DNA from: a virus
Length of the DNA: 33,167 nucleotides
IMG/VR virus record: IMGVR_UViG_3300032240_002076
Coordinates: 1 to 33,167 of that record
Strand: one strand, 5' to 3'
Shown here: positions 6,816 through 14,307 of the stretch, one piece after another
How the letters are laid out: each line of letters starts with the position of its first letter
Position numbering within the stretch: position 1 is the first letter of the stretch
Notes under the pieces: generated by a model
Databases searched by the model: none
Seen by the model: only the letters and a program-made list of their open reading frames with translations
Told to the model about the DNA's origin: nothing
Position numbers and translations under genes: made by a program

Positions 6816-8609
6816 ATGACACACTTCGGAACAAACACCTCGGGAGTTAAAGAAACCCCGAAAGAGTGGTTAAAGGTCGGCTCGGAAATAGGTCGGCTTG
6901 TAAATAAATGGGCAGAGAGAAACGACCTCGTTGTCTATGTCGGGGCTGAAATGTCTGCCCCTGTATCTGCTCTCTTTGACCCTGCTACTGCCGAGATTGA
7001 GGTCAATGCCAAAGACGCTTTCGGCATTGCTGACCCTGAAATCGTTGGCGACCTAAACGATAGGTCAATGATGTATGAGTTTCCAAAGGCTAGTGGTGCG
7101 ATACTCCACGAGGCTCTACACGCCAGATTTACTCGTTGGGATTTAGTCAAGTCAAGTAAAGACCTGAAACCAAATGAGAACGAGGCTCTACACTTGTTAG
7201 AGGAAAGTCGTATTGAGGGCTTGGGCATTATTTACTTCCCAGAGAACGCTGACTTCCTACGAGCCTCTGCTATGGAAATCGTGATTGGCGACCTTACTGA
7301 CGAGAAGTTGGCAAGTATGTCTAGCACTAGGGCTTTCGCTAAAATGGCTGGTCTAGTTGGTGGGCGTGTAGATTGTGGCGTTCTTGATTACGCTGATGTC
7401 AAATCTATTCTTGACTTCGTGATTGGTGGTCTTGGTCAAGACCTCTACGACAAACTTAGAGACCTATGGCGTAAGGCTCAACGCCACAACAAACACGCTA
7501 ACGCTGACGACCTCTATCCATTGGCGATTGAGTGGGAACGCCTAGTGTCTGAAAAGGCAAAAGAAAAAGGCGAGGAAACTGAAAATGGCGATTGTGGTTT
7601 CTCAATCCCTAGTGAGTTGTTAGAGGAAATCAAAGAGGCGTTAGAGAAGTCTGCTGATGAAAGTTCTTGGACAGCCACTATTAATTTGGGCGACCAAGAG
7701 TTAGAGGAACAACGCCAAGAGGAAGTCAAAGAAAGAAAAGAAGAGGGCAAGAGACGAGAGAGCAACAAAGAGGCTAGTTCCAAAGTGTTCTCAAAATCGT
7801 CTGGCGAAATCCCTTTCGGTCAATCAAGTTCTAAGTTGGTAGAAACTCGTAAGCCTACCTCGTCAGAACGAGTTGCCTCGGTCAAGGTCGGTCAGATGTT
7901 AGACAAGGCAAAATATCGTGAGAGAGATGTTTCACTCACAACTTCGGTTCTGCCACAAGGTCGTCTAAGAACTAGGTCAATGGTTCAGAAAAAGGCATAT
8001 GAGGCAGTTGGCGTTAGAGTGCCTATTGAGATGTGGGAACACAAAACTCGTAAGCAAACTGACGAGCCTACACTCTCAATCGGAGTTATGGTTGATATCT
8101 CTGGCTCTATGAGTGAGGCTATGAACCCAATGGCTACTACTGCGTGGGTGCTGGCAGAGGCAGGTCGTAGAATACAAGCCCGAACTGCTATGGTCTATTA
8201 TGGTGAGGGAGTGTTCCCAACCCTACGAGTTGGTCAAAGACTAGATGATGTAAATGTCTATTCAGCACCAGACGGAACTGAAAAGTTTAATGAGGCATTT
8301 ATGGCTCTTGACGGACATCTGAACTTGCTGGATAGTCGTGGTGCGAGATTACTCGTAATCGTTTCTGACGGACACTACGCAGGAAACCAACCTACCAAGG
8401 CGAAAGAGTGGATTAGAGAGTGCGATAGACGAGGTGTGGCTGTTCTCTGGCTGACCTTTGATAAGAACACCTCAACACCAGATACTTACCTCGCTGGAAC
8501 TTCTGGTAAGGCTGTATCGCTGGCTGGCTCTACGCCAGAACAATCAGCACTCCTGATTGGAAAAACTTGTGCTGATGTCATTGGCACGATTGGTAGGCGA
8601 AACGCCTAA
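6816..8609 (+). CDS. Metallopeptidase-like plus von Willebrand A (VWA) protein, DUF2201/CobT-like
   Basis: The 597-residue protein has an HEALH motif at residues 98-102, the HExxH signature of zinc peptidases, followed by LEESRIEG near 128-135 as a possible third ligand. A charged coiled-coil-like linker (about 300-340) leads to a C-terminal VWA domain whose metal-dependent adhesion site begins DISGSMS at 427. This order (putative metallopeptidase, then VWA) is known in DUF2201 proteins encoded beside MoxR-type ATPases, which matches the upstream gene. The pair probably forms a remodelling machine; its target is unknown. Whether the peptidase site is active cannot be read. Confidence 0.85.
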   Translation: MTHFGTNTSGVKETPKEWLKVGSEIGRLVNKWAERNDLVVYVGAEMSAPVSALFDPATAEIEVNAKDAFGIADPEIVGDLNDRSMMYEFPKASGAILHEALHARFTRWDLVKSSKDLKPNENEALHLLEESRIEGLGIIYFPENADFLRASAMEIVIGDLTDEKLASMSSTRAFAKMAGLVGGRVDCGVLDYADVKSILDFVIGGLGQDLYDKLRDLWRKAQRHNKHANADDLYPLAIEWERLVSEKAKEKGEETENGDCGFSIPSELLEEIKEALEKSADESSWTATINLGDQELEEQRQEEVKERKEEGKRRESNKEASSKVFSKSSGEIPFGQSSSKLVETRKPTSSERVASVKVGQMLDKAKYRERDVSLTTSVLPQGRLRTRSMVQKKAYEAVGVRVPIEMWEHKTRKQTDEPTLSIGVMVDISGSMSEAMNPMATTAWVLAEAGRRIQARTAMVYYGEGVFPTLRVGQRLDDVNVYSAPDGTEKFNEAFMALDGHLNLLDSRGARLLVIVSDGHYAGNQPTKAKEWIRECDRRGVAVLWLTFDKNTSTPDTYLAGTSGKAVSLAGSTPEQSALLIGKTCADVIGTIGRRNA

Positions 8610-8619
8610 CTGACCAAGT

Positions 8620-8663
8620 AGCCCCGAGCCTTGATTTCGCCTTTCTTGTTCTCGGCTCGGGCT
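8620..8663 (+). terminator. Terminator-like hairpin after VWA gene
   Basis: AGCCCCGAGCC pairs with GGCTCGGGCT (one bulge) around a T-rich loop. The next -35 starts three bases later. Confidence 0.65.
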
Positions 8664-8665
8664 AT

Positions 8666-8694
8666 TTGACACCAACCCACAAATCACTAAACTT
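8666..8694 (+). promoter_or_regulatory. Promoter for the 8725-11679 gene run
   Basis: TTGACA, 17-base spacer and AAACTT. The -10 is close to the AAGACT type seen in the array, but there is no upstream AT-rich block. Confidence 0.65.
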
Positions 8695-8724
8695 GATACA
8701 TAGGCAACGAAAGGAAATCCACAA

Positions 8725-9360
8725 ATGCCAAATTGGGTTTATACCTCAATCAACATCTCTGGCTCACCAGAGGAAATCAAACGCTTTAAAGAGCAGGCTG
8801 GTAAGCCTCACCCTCAAACTTGGAACGCTGACACCAACTCCGTTGAGTATGAGAAAGAGGACATCTCGTTCTGGAACTTCATTGCCCCTCCTGCCGAGGC
8901 AGTTGAGAGTGGCGAATACTTCGGCACTAATGGCTGGGAAAATGGCGAGAAAAAAGGCGACACTCCTATCAACTGGTATAACTGGAACAACGAGAACTGG
9001 GATACCAAATGGGACGCTTGCGATAACTCACTAGATAGTGAAAGTGCTACTGAACTCACTTATAGGTTCTCTACTGCTTGGTCGCCAGCCTCGCCTGTGT
9101 TTGAGGCTATGGTTGAGCAGTTCCCCGAACTGAACTTTGACTTCTACTGGGAAGAGGAACAAGGGTTCGGTGCTGAACTCTCGGGCTACAAAGGCGAACT
9201 CACTATCACGAAAGAGTGGGATATCCCGAACTCTCACGCTGACTACGAGGCACAAGATAAAGAGTGTTGGGGCTGTGAGAGTGGCGACCCTGACGACCTC
9301 TATGACGATTGCCCTCGGGAAAATGACCCGAACAAGCCTGAACCTGATATGGTGTATTAG
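8725..9360 (+). CDS. YubB/DUF1281-like ferredoxin-fold protein
   Basis: The 211-residue protein begins MPNWVYTSINISGSPEEI, the characteristic opening of phage and plasmid YubB/Api92-like proteins that adopt a ferredoxin-like fold. It continues with a Trp-rich region and FSTAWSPASPVFEAM, also typical of that family. The molecular role of the family is not known to me. The acidic tail ends EPDMVY, shared in type with the tails of the proteins at 10096 and 10488. GAAAGG precedes the start. Confidence 0.75.
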   Translation: MPNWVYTSINISGSPEEIKRFKEQAGKPHPQTWNADTNSVEYEKEDISFWNFIAPPAEAVESGEYFGTNGWENGEKKGDTPINWYNWNNENWDTKWDACDNSLDSESATELTYRFSTAWSPASPVFEAMVEQFPELNFDFYWEEEQGFGAELSGYKGELTITKEWDIPNSHADYEAQDKECWGCESGDPDDLYDDCPRENDPNKPEPDMVY

Positions 9361-9368
9361 GAGGAAAA

Positions 9369-9698
9369 ATGGAAGTCAAACAACTTATAGAGGCATTACA
9401 AAAACTAGAACCTACAAGTCAGGTCTGGGTTCAGTATGCTACTAAATCCGAACTATCAGAGTATTTCGTTGAGGGCTGTGAAATCAACGATAAAGATTGG
9501 GAGGATTTCTGCTCGGACTTCTCTGGCGATTGGGATTATGTTTCAGAATATCTTTCTGACTTACTACCTGATAATAACGAGAAAAATGTTTATTGCGAAC
9601 AATGCGACTTATACGACTACGAGTGTATTACTAATGAACAAGAACAAGAAACTACTTGTCGTCATTGTGGCGAGGAGGAGGACTTACTAAATGATTAG
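9369..9698 (+). CDS. Small acidic zinc-ribbon protein, paralogue 1
   Basis: The 109-residue protein has an N-terminal helix, a WVQY strand, a D-W repeat region and a C-terminal ribbon CEQC...CRHC ending EEEDLLND. The next gene has the same plan (CDDC...CANC, EEQDLLD), so the two look like a tandem duplication; the protein at 13722 shares the N-terminal part. AGGAGG lies just upstream. The 3' end overlaps the next gene by eight bases. Confidence 0.75.
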   Translation: MEVKQLIEALQKLEPTSQVWVQYATKSELSEYFVEGCEINDKDWEDFCSDFSGDWDYVSEYLSDLLPDNNEKNVYCEQCDLYDYECITNEQEQETTCRHCGEEEDLLND

Positions 9699-10062
9699 AA
9701 CTGCGAAAGAGTGGGCAGAAGTGTTCGCCAAGATTGCTGATAAAGACCCTGACCAAAAAGTTTGGGCTTACTGCTACACCCGAGACGAAGTAGAAGTCCA
9801 TAACAGCCCCGAACCAGACGGAAATATCTCGCAGGCAGATTGGGATAAGATTGTCAGCGAGTTTGACGGACTATGTAGTGGTAGTGCCTTAGAGCCGGTG
9901 TGGGAGGCGTTCTCTGACGCTGTAAGCTCTGAACTAAGAGATATTCGTTGTGATGATTGCTACGAATACGATTACGAAGTCAAAGGCGAAGAGTATGAGA
10001 TGAAATGTGCCAATTGTGGTGAGGAACAAGACCTACTTGACCCACCAAGCAAAACTGACTAA
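9691..10062 (+). CDS. Small acidic zinc-ribbon protein, paralogue 2
   Basis: This 123-residue protein shares with its upstream neighbour a helix, a VWAY strand, a DW.KIVSEFDG helix and a terminal ribbon with CDDC and CANC followed by GEEQDLLD. The neighbour overlap (ATGATTAG) suggests coupling. Function unknown. Confidence 0.75.
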   Translation: MIRTAKEWAEVFAKIADKDPDQKVWAYCYTRDEVEVHNSPEPDGNISQADWDKIVSEFDGLCSGSALEPVWEAFSDAVSSELRDIRCDDCYEYDYEVKGEEYEMKCANCGEEQDLLDPPSKTD

Positions 10063-10095
10063 ACTTTAACTAACCCTAACGAAAGGAAATCAAAA

Positions 10096-10488
10096 ATGGG
10101 CGACAGGTCTCTTATTGTTATTACTAATAACACAGACGAAAATCTACTTGTGATGTATGGGCATTGGTCAGGTAGCGACAACTTACAGGCAGTTCATAAT
10201 GTTATGGCTGAAACTAGCAGGATTGGCGACAACTATATCGTTGCCGAAATATTCCACGAGTTCTCGGTAGTCCTCGGTGGCTACTCTGGCACAGGTTCAG
10301 GCTCATTTGGTATGTGGGCTGATAGGCTTGACACATTTGACGAGGGCTGGATTGACAGCCCTAGCGTGTGGCTCAATGCCGATACAGGCGACTACACTTG
10401 CGACGGAGTGGATTACTCGCCACCTAGCCCTGAACCACCTAAGGCAGACAAGCCAGAACAAGATGTCGTGTATGGTGGTGAGGCATAA
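10096..10488 (+). CDS. Hypothetical acidic phage protein
   Basis: The 130-residue product begins MGDRSLIVITNN and contains YGHWSG and a Gly/Ser-rich GGYSGTGSGSFG segment; similarly opening small proteins occur in actinophages, but I cannot name a family. The tail ends EQDVVYGGEA. Codons of the last residues (GGTGAGGCATAATG) also supply the Shine-Dalgarno for the next gene, which starts in a TAATG overlap. Confidence 0.7.
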   Translation: MGDRSLIVITNNTDENLLVMYGHWSGSDNLQAVHNVMAETSRIGDNYIVAEIFHEFSVVLGGYSGTGSGSFGMWADRLDTFDEGWIDSPSVWLNADTGDYTCDGVDYSPPSPEPPKADKPEQDVVYGGEA

Positions 10489-10754
10489 TGGCTAATAGAC
10501 ACTTTCACTATGTCCTCGCCTACAAAGAGGAAACTAACGAGTGGTATGTTGAGACCTACGAACTAGGAGACGGAGACATTTGGGACGCAGACCTAGACGA
10601 GTGGCGTTGGGCTGATGATGATGTAATCGCAGGTGAAACAAACCTAGACGGAAAACTCTATGGTATTCTCAAAGAGGCAGTAGATAAACTGCCAAAACCA
10701 AAACTAACACCAGCAGGGCAAGAACCCGACTTGCTCTACGGAAACGAGGCATAA
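10488..10754 (+). CDS. Hypothetical acidic protein, 88 residues
   Basis: The protein is strongly acidic and Trp-rich (YELGDGDIWDADLDEWRW). Its tail ends EPDLLYGNEA, the same type as the preceding protein, and its stop overlaps the regulator start as TAATG. No family recognised. Confidence 0.7.
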   Translation: MANRHFHYVLAYKEETNEWYVETYELGDGDIWDADLDEWRWADDDVIAGETNLDGKLYGILKEAVDKLPKPKLTPAGQEPDLLYGNEA

Positions 10755-11029
10755 TGAAATTCAGACACGCATTAGGCGAAGTCATTAGAGAAACTAGACA
10801 CGAACTCGGTCTAAACTTGCGAGAAGTGTCGCAGCTCGGCTCGGTAGCCTTAGGCTACCTATCCGAAGTGGAACGAGGGCATAAAGAGGTTTCCTCGGAA
10901 ATCTTGGAGTGTATCGCTAAGGCTCTCGGAGTGTCAGTAAGTAAATTAATAGAACAGACCGCGATTAGAATAAGAATAAGCGAGCCATTGAGTATTGCTG
11001 ACTTTGACTTCTTGGAGTTAGTTCAGTAA
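10754..11029 (+). CDS. ClgR-like XRE-family transcription regulator
   Basis: The 91-residue protein has a Cro/C1 helix-turn-helix about residues 6-65. The segments LREVS and LGYLSEVERG (33-42) followed by KEVSSEIL closely recall ClgR, the actinobacterial activator of clp protease and DNA-repair genes. Host ClgR controls, and is degraded by, Clp proteases, usually through C-terminal residues. The C-terminus here (FDFLELVQ) does not look like the usual degradation signal, so the phage form may be stable. It is translationally coupled to the gene upstream. I infer that it rewires host Clp control or regulates phage promoters. Confidence 0.82.
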   Translation: MKFRHALGEVIRETRHELGLNLREVSQLGSVALGYLSEVERGHKEVSSEILECIAKALGVSVSKLIEQTAIRIRISEPLSIADFDFLELVQ

Positions 11030-11055
11030 AGTTAGAGTGTAAAGAAAGGAAACCA

Positions 11056-11256
11056 ATGGCGAAATACGCACTTTACGATAAAGACGGAAAGTTCTTTATG
11101 GCAACCGATAACGGACAAGAGGCAGATAAAGTCCTAATGGAAGTTCTCAAAACAGGAACTCTTCTACAAGCAAAACATCTAACTCAAATCCAACTGCTAA
11201 CTTTGACAGCAGACCAAGCATACGCATTACAACCAAATCGCATTAGGGAGAACTAA
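11056..11256 (+). CDS. Hypothetical protein, 66 residues
   Basis: A small protein (MAKYALYDKDGKFFMA onward) with GAAAGGAAA upstream. It abuts the SSB gene with no gap, so it is probably co-transcribed with SSB and could be a replication accessory. No family recognised. Confidence 0.65.
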   Translation: MAKYALYDKDGKFFMATDNGQEADKVLMEVLKTGTLLQAKHLTQIQLLTLTADQAYALQPNRIREN

Positions 11257-11679
11257 ATGGAAAACAGCAAAACAACAATTACAGGATTAGTAGCAACAAC
11301 CCCACGCTACCTAAAAACAGCAGACGGACTAGATATCACAAGTTTCCGAGTAGCAAGTGCCAACAAAAAGTTTGACCGAACTAAAATGGATTGGGTTGAT
11401 GCTGATACAAATTGGTTCACCATAACCTCTTTCGGAACTCTTGCCATAAATGTTGCCTCGTCAATCGGCAAAGGCGATAGGATTATCGTTTCAGGAACAC
11501 TACGAGTTCGTGATTGGGATAATGGCGAAAGGTCAGGCACTTCGGTTGAGATTGAAGCAGACACAATCGGACACGATTTAGTGTGGGGTCAATCTACTTT
11601 CGTTAGAACTACACTCGTAGAACCTAGACCAATTATCAGACCAACAAGCGTTCCAAGAGAGGAACCAGCAATCGTCTAA
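11257..11679 (+). CDS. ssb: Single-stranded DNA-binding protein
   Basis: The 140-residue protein has the OB-fold pattern of bacterial SSB: ITGLVATTPRYLKTADG, TSFRVASANKKFDR, NWFTITSFGTLAINVASSIGKGDRI (read as two adjoining pieces, residues ~49-73) and VSGTLRVRDW. It coats single-stranded DNA in replication and repair. The last residues are EEPAIV, not the usual acidic DDDIPF-type tail; nearly the same tail ends the protein at 16399. It is the last gene before a three-hairpin region. Confidence 0.9.
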   Translation: MENSKTTITGLVATTPRYLKTADGLDITSFRVASANKKFDRTKMDWVDADTNWFTITSFGTLAINVASSIGKGDRIIVSGTLRVRDWDNGERSGTSVEIEADTIGHDLVWGQSTFVRTTLVEPRPIIRPTSVPREEPAIV

Positions 11680-11684
11680 TCTTG

Positions 11685-11805
11685 GTTGGTGAGACTTTCT
11701 GCCCTGACTTCCCCTCACCACCAACGCAGAGTGGCTTTACCCCTCGTTTCCCACTCTGCTACCCCTCACCGACTTATTGGTTGCTCGGTGGGGGGTCTTT
11801 CTTTA
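11685..11805 (+). terminator. Three-hairpin terminator region
   Basis: Three consecutive stems: GTTGGTGAG with CTCACCACCAAC, GCAGAGTGG with CCACTCTGC, and ACCCCTCACCGA with TCGGTGGGGGGT. The last is followed by CTTTCTTT and is the likely terminator; the first two may stabilise the SSB mRNA 3' end. Confidence 0.8.
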
Positions 11806-11820
11806 TTTAGCGGCATTTGA

Positions 11821-11932
11821 AAAATTAATAATAGACCAAACAATTAGAAAGAGATCCTTTCTAAGCCGATTTGACAAGCAAGCCAAATGTAAGGTAAGTT
11901 TATCTTGTGAGGCAAATAGACAATCTCACAAG
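11821..11932 (+). promoter_or_regulatory. Cassette 1 promoter element and 5' hairpin
   Basis: Conserved block 11821-11854, TTGACA at 11871, weak -10 near 11894, then CTTGTGAG (11904-11911) pairing with CTCACAAG (11925-11932). The 3' arm reaches into the AGGAG Shine-Dalgarno, so the hairpin could limit translation. Confidence 0.8.
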
Positions 11933-11940
11933 GAGAAAAA

Positions 11941-12267
11941 ATGTCAAACGACAACAACGCAACACCAGAACTGCCAGATGACGCAGTTCTAATCACAAGT
12001 GCCAAAGTAAAGAAAGCCCACGCTGACTTTATCAAGGCAAAAGATGACGAGAAAGACGCAAAGGAACGCAAGGCACAAGCCGAGGCAATCCTGCGAGCCT
12101 CTCTACCAGCAGGTAAGAAAACAGGGTTCTTTGGAAAACTCAAAGCCTTTACCTTGGTATCTAGCAAGAACACTTCCTTTGACCGAGACCTACTCAAAGA
12201 GAAGTTCCCAGACGCTTATGCCGAGACCCTACGCACAACCGAGTATGACTACATCAGAACTGCGTAA
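11941..12267 (+). CDS. Hypothetical coiled-coil protein, cassette 1
   Basis: The 108-residue protein has a Lys/Glu/Ala-rich helix (about 22-55), then a GFFGKLKAFTL strand and a KEKFPDAYAETLRT helix. The last segment recalls short phage proteins linked to recombination functions, but I cannot name the family. It follows SSB and is the first array gene. Confidence 0.65.
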   Translation: MSNDNNATPELPDDAVLITSAKVKKAHADFIKAKDDEKDAKERKAQAEAILRASLPAGKKTGFFGKLKAFTLVSSKNTSFDRDLLKEKFPDAYAETLRTTEYDYIRTA

Positions 12268-12280
12268 TCACTCCTAGTTA

Positions 12281-12331
12281 GCAACAGCCCCCAATAAACT
12301 AAACCGAGAGTTTAGATTGGGGGTTTGTTGC
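12281..12331 (+). terminator. Terminator, cassette 1
   Basis: GCAACA, GCCCCCAAT and AAACT pair with AGTTT, ATTGGGGG and TTGTTGC in one long interrupted stem. Confidence 0.75.
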
Positions 12332-12340
12332 GTTCAGCCC

Positions 12341-12440
12341 AAAATTAATAAATAAACCAAACAATTAAAAAGAGAGTTTTTCGCAGCAGGCTTGACTTCG
12401 TAAAAAGTTCGTGTAAAGATATAAATGTGGAAATACCACA
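12341..12440 (+). promoter_or_regulatory. Cassette 2 promoter element and 5' hairpin
   Basis: Block at 12341, TTGACT at 12392, -10 AAAGAT at 12415, hairpin TGTGG-AAATA-CCACA (12426-12440). ACGAGGAG follows. Confidence 0.88.
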
Positions 12441-12461
12441 AAAACAAACGAGGAGTTATAT

Positions 12462-12632
12462 ATGTTGGCAGAACACCAAAAAGAACTCTCTGAACTAAAA
12501 ATGGATTTGCTAGAATTGCTAGATGCCGGTGAAGAAACACCATTTAGCAACAGCCTATTCGCTTTGGTTGAGGGACGGATTAGCGACCTAGAAAGTATGA
12601 TTGCGATTGATAAGTATTGGGAAAACCGATAA
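12462..12632 (+). CDS. Small helical protein, 56 residues, cassette 2 gene 1
   Basis: MLAEHQKELSELKMDLLELL onward: a Leu/Glu-rich helical peptide, with a second helix (LVEGRISDLESMIAID). ACGAGGAG lies upstream and the stop overlaps the next start as TAATG. Unknown function. Confidence 0.72.
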   Translation: MLAEHQKELSELKMDLLELLDAGEETPFSNSLFALVEGRISDLESMIAIDKYWENR

Positions 12633-12937
12633 TGTCAGCACATCTTATAGACATTGACGACAAAGACGGACAGGTAGTAGATAGAAACTACTACTGCTCC
12701 GACAACTGCGCCAGAACTGATGAAAACTACAACGGCTGGAATGGTTGCCACGAAATCTTTACTTGGGAAATCTGTGGCAACTGCTCAAAAGAACTCGTTT
12801 GGTATGACGAGGAAGAAAAAACATACAAGGTTGGTAGCCTAGCAATCGCAGGAAAACACGCTGGCTATTGGTCTTTGTTCGGTGCTTACCACTGCTACGA
12901 GTGTGGAGCCTTATGCGAAAGCGAAGAAGAGGAATAA
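12632..12937 (+). CDS. Cys-rich zinc-binding-type protein, cassette 2 gene 2
   Basis: The 101-residue protein has YCSDNC, ICGNC and YHCYECGALC, about eight Cys in three groups, implying two zinc sites. The tail is ESEEEE. ATG 12632 is chosen for the TAATG overlap; a longer frame begins with a weak TTG. Unknown function. Confidence 0.72.
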   Translation: MSAHLIDIDDKDGQVVDRNYYCSDNCARTDENYNGWNGCHEIFTWEICGNCSKELVWYDEEEKTYKVGSLAIAGKHAGYWSLFGAYHCYECGALCESEEEE

Positions 12938-13317
12938 TGGAAATAGAAGTAAAAGATTTTTATAGGGCTAACTGCGAGTTAGTTCCTATAAAAGTAGATG
13001 CCGAAGAGTTTTGGTCTAATACCTTCGGTAGTGGTTGGGAAGACTGCTCTTGGTGGGTTGATTGGAAATATTCCAATGGTGCTGATTGGAATAAGATTGG
13101 TGAAATCACACTCACCATTCAAGACCCAGACGACCACGAAGAACTAAAAACCATAACCAAAACAATAGGTCTAAACGATATTGTAAAAGCCTATGAGTTC
13201 GCACAAGAGCAAAACTTTTTCCATTGTGGAAATAGATGGCATTGGGAAGACCAAGACCAATGCGTTTCAGACGGAATACTACAAATCGCAATGTTTGGTG
13301 ATGTTGTCTTCGGTTGA
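12937..13317 (+). CDS. Hypothetical acidic protein, cassette 2 gene 3
   Basis: The 126-residue protein starts in a TAATG overlap with GAGGA in the end of the previous gene. It is rich in Trp and acidic residues (DCSWWVDWKYSNGADW). No family recognised. Confidence 0.7.
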   Translation: MEIEVKDFYRANCELVPIKVDAEEFWSNTFGSGWEDCSWWVDWKYSNGADWNKIGEITLTIQDPDDHEELKTITKTIGLNDIVKAYEFAQEQNFFHCGNRWHWEDQDQCVSDGILQIAMFGDVVFG

Positions 13318-13327
13318 TTAGGTAGAA

Positions 13328-13357
13328 AGGCAGTAGTCAGAAATGGCTACTGCTTTT
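13328..13357 (+). terminator. Terminator, cassette 2
   Basis: GCAGTAG pairs with CTACTGC, followed by TTTT. Confidence 0.8.
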
Positions 13358-13368
13358 CGCAACTTTTC

Positions 13369-13467
13369 AAAATTAATAAATAGACCTAACAATTAGAAAG
13401 AGAGCTGGTATTGCGACTTGACTAATGTCAGGTGTTCGTGTCAAAATAGTAATGTGGAAAGACCACA
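13369..13467 (+). promoter_or_regulatory. Cassette 3 promoter element and 5' hairpin
   Basis: Block at 13369, TTGACT at 13418, -10 near CAAAAT 13442, hairpin TGTGG-AAAGA-CCACA (13453-13467). The leader resembles cassette 2. Confidence 0.85.
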
Positions 13468-13485
13468 AACAAACGAGGAGTAAAA

Positions 13486-13725
13486 ATGTCTGAAAGAAAA
13501 CTGACATCACTAAGTATCAATGCTGGAACAAGATTAGGTTCTACCTATATGGGAGACGGAACTGTTATTGACCTAGATATCAACACACACCTACGAGATG
13601 TTGGTGAGTTGGAAGTTGGTGGCATTATCTCTACTATAAGTCAGCACCTAACCCTAGCAGATGCTAAGGAAATAGTAGCCCTACTAAATGTCGCTATCGC
13701 TGAAATTGAATTGGAGACTTTGTGA
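13486..13725 (+). CDS. Hypothetical protein, cassette 3 gene 1
   Basis: The 79-residue protein looks like strands followed by a helix (TLADAKEIVALLNVAIAEIE). ACGAGGAG precedes it and its stop overlaps the next start as GTGA. Unknown. Confidence 0.68.
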   Translation: MSERKLTSLSINAGTRLGSTYMGDGTVIDLDINTHLRDVGELEVGGIISTISQHLTLADAKEIVALLNVAIAEIELETL

Positions 13726-13991
13726 AAGTTGTAGAGATTGTCTCTATGTTGCTCAAAGAATATAAACCTGATGATGAACTTGCTATAACTTGGTTTGATA
13801 AAGACCATACAGCAAGTTTCATCACAGGTGATATGACCCCCGAGCAACTAACGGAGGCGTGGAGCAAAATCATCAGTAGTGTCCAAGGCGATTTAGATTG
13901 GGTGCTAGAACACCGAGAGTTCATCTATGATGTTGTAGAGGAACTTACCGAGCAACTAAAAGAACTTGGAGCAGAGGTAAAAAATGAGTGA
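13722..13991 (+). CDS. Small acidic protein related to the 9369/9691 pair, cassette 3 gene 2
   Basis: The 89-residue protein starts at GTG in a GTGA overlap. Its plan (helix, PDDELAITWFDKD strand, LTEAWSKIISSVQGDLDW helix) matches the N-terminal parts of the proteins at 9369 and 9691 but lacks their zinc ribbon. The next small gene supplies a separate ribbon, so the family may exist in fused and split form. Confidence 0.68.
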   Translation: MKVVEIVSMLLKEYKPDDELAITWFDKDHTASFITGDMTPEQLTEAWSKIISSVQGDLDWVLEHREFIYDVVEELTEQLKELGAEVKNE

Positions 13992-14139
13992 AGACAACAA
14001 AGAAAGTGATTTCTGTGGCTACTGTGGGAAATCTGGCATTGATACTTGGCTAGTAGAAACCCCAGACGATTTCGGTTGGGAATGCGACCAAGATTGTAAA
14101 GAGCATATTTCTTGTAGCAACTGTGGCTACGCTGTCTAA
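13984..14139 (+). CDS. Small zinc-ribbon protein, 51 residues, cassette 3 gene 3
   Basis: The start overlaps the previous gene by eight bases. CGYC, CDQDC and CSNC give the Cys pairs for one or two zinc sites in 51 residues. Possibly the detached ribbon partner of the preceding protein. Confidence 0.7.
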   Translation: MSEDNKESDFCGYCGKSGIDTWLVETPDDFGWECDQDCKEHISCSNCGYAV

Positions 14140-14147
14140 ATCAGTAA

Positions 14148-14185
14148 AGCAAGTCCTACCGAAAGGTAGGGCTTGCTCTGCTTTT
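14148..14185 (+). terminator. Terminator, cassette 3
   Basis: AGCAAGTCCTACC pairs with GGTAGGGCTTGCT around a GAAA loop; TTTT follows. Confidence 0.85.
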
Positions 14186-14288
14186 AAAATTAATAAATAA
14201 ACCAAACAATTAAAAAGAGAACGGTTTGTCGCTATTTGACATCAAGCAGCAAATCTGGCAAACTGATACCGAGAGCAATAACGCTCTC
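14186..14288 (+). promoter_or_regulatory. Cassette 4 promoter element and 5' hairpin
   Basis: Block 14186-14220, TTGACA at 14236, -10 CAAACT at 14259, hairpin GAGAGC-AATAAC-GCTCTC (14271-14288). Confidence 0.88.
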
Positions 14289-14307
14289 CAAATCAAACGA
14301 GGAAAAT

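Noticed and set aside
6935-7783. Long minus-strand frames opposite the VWA gene
   Set aside because: They are shadows of a well-supported gene with intact motifs.
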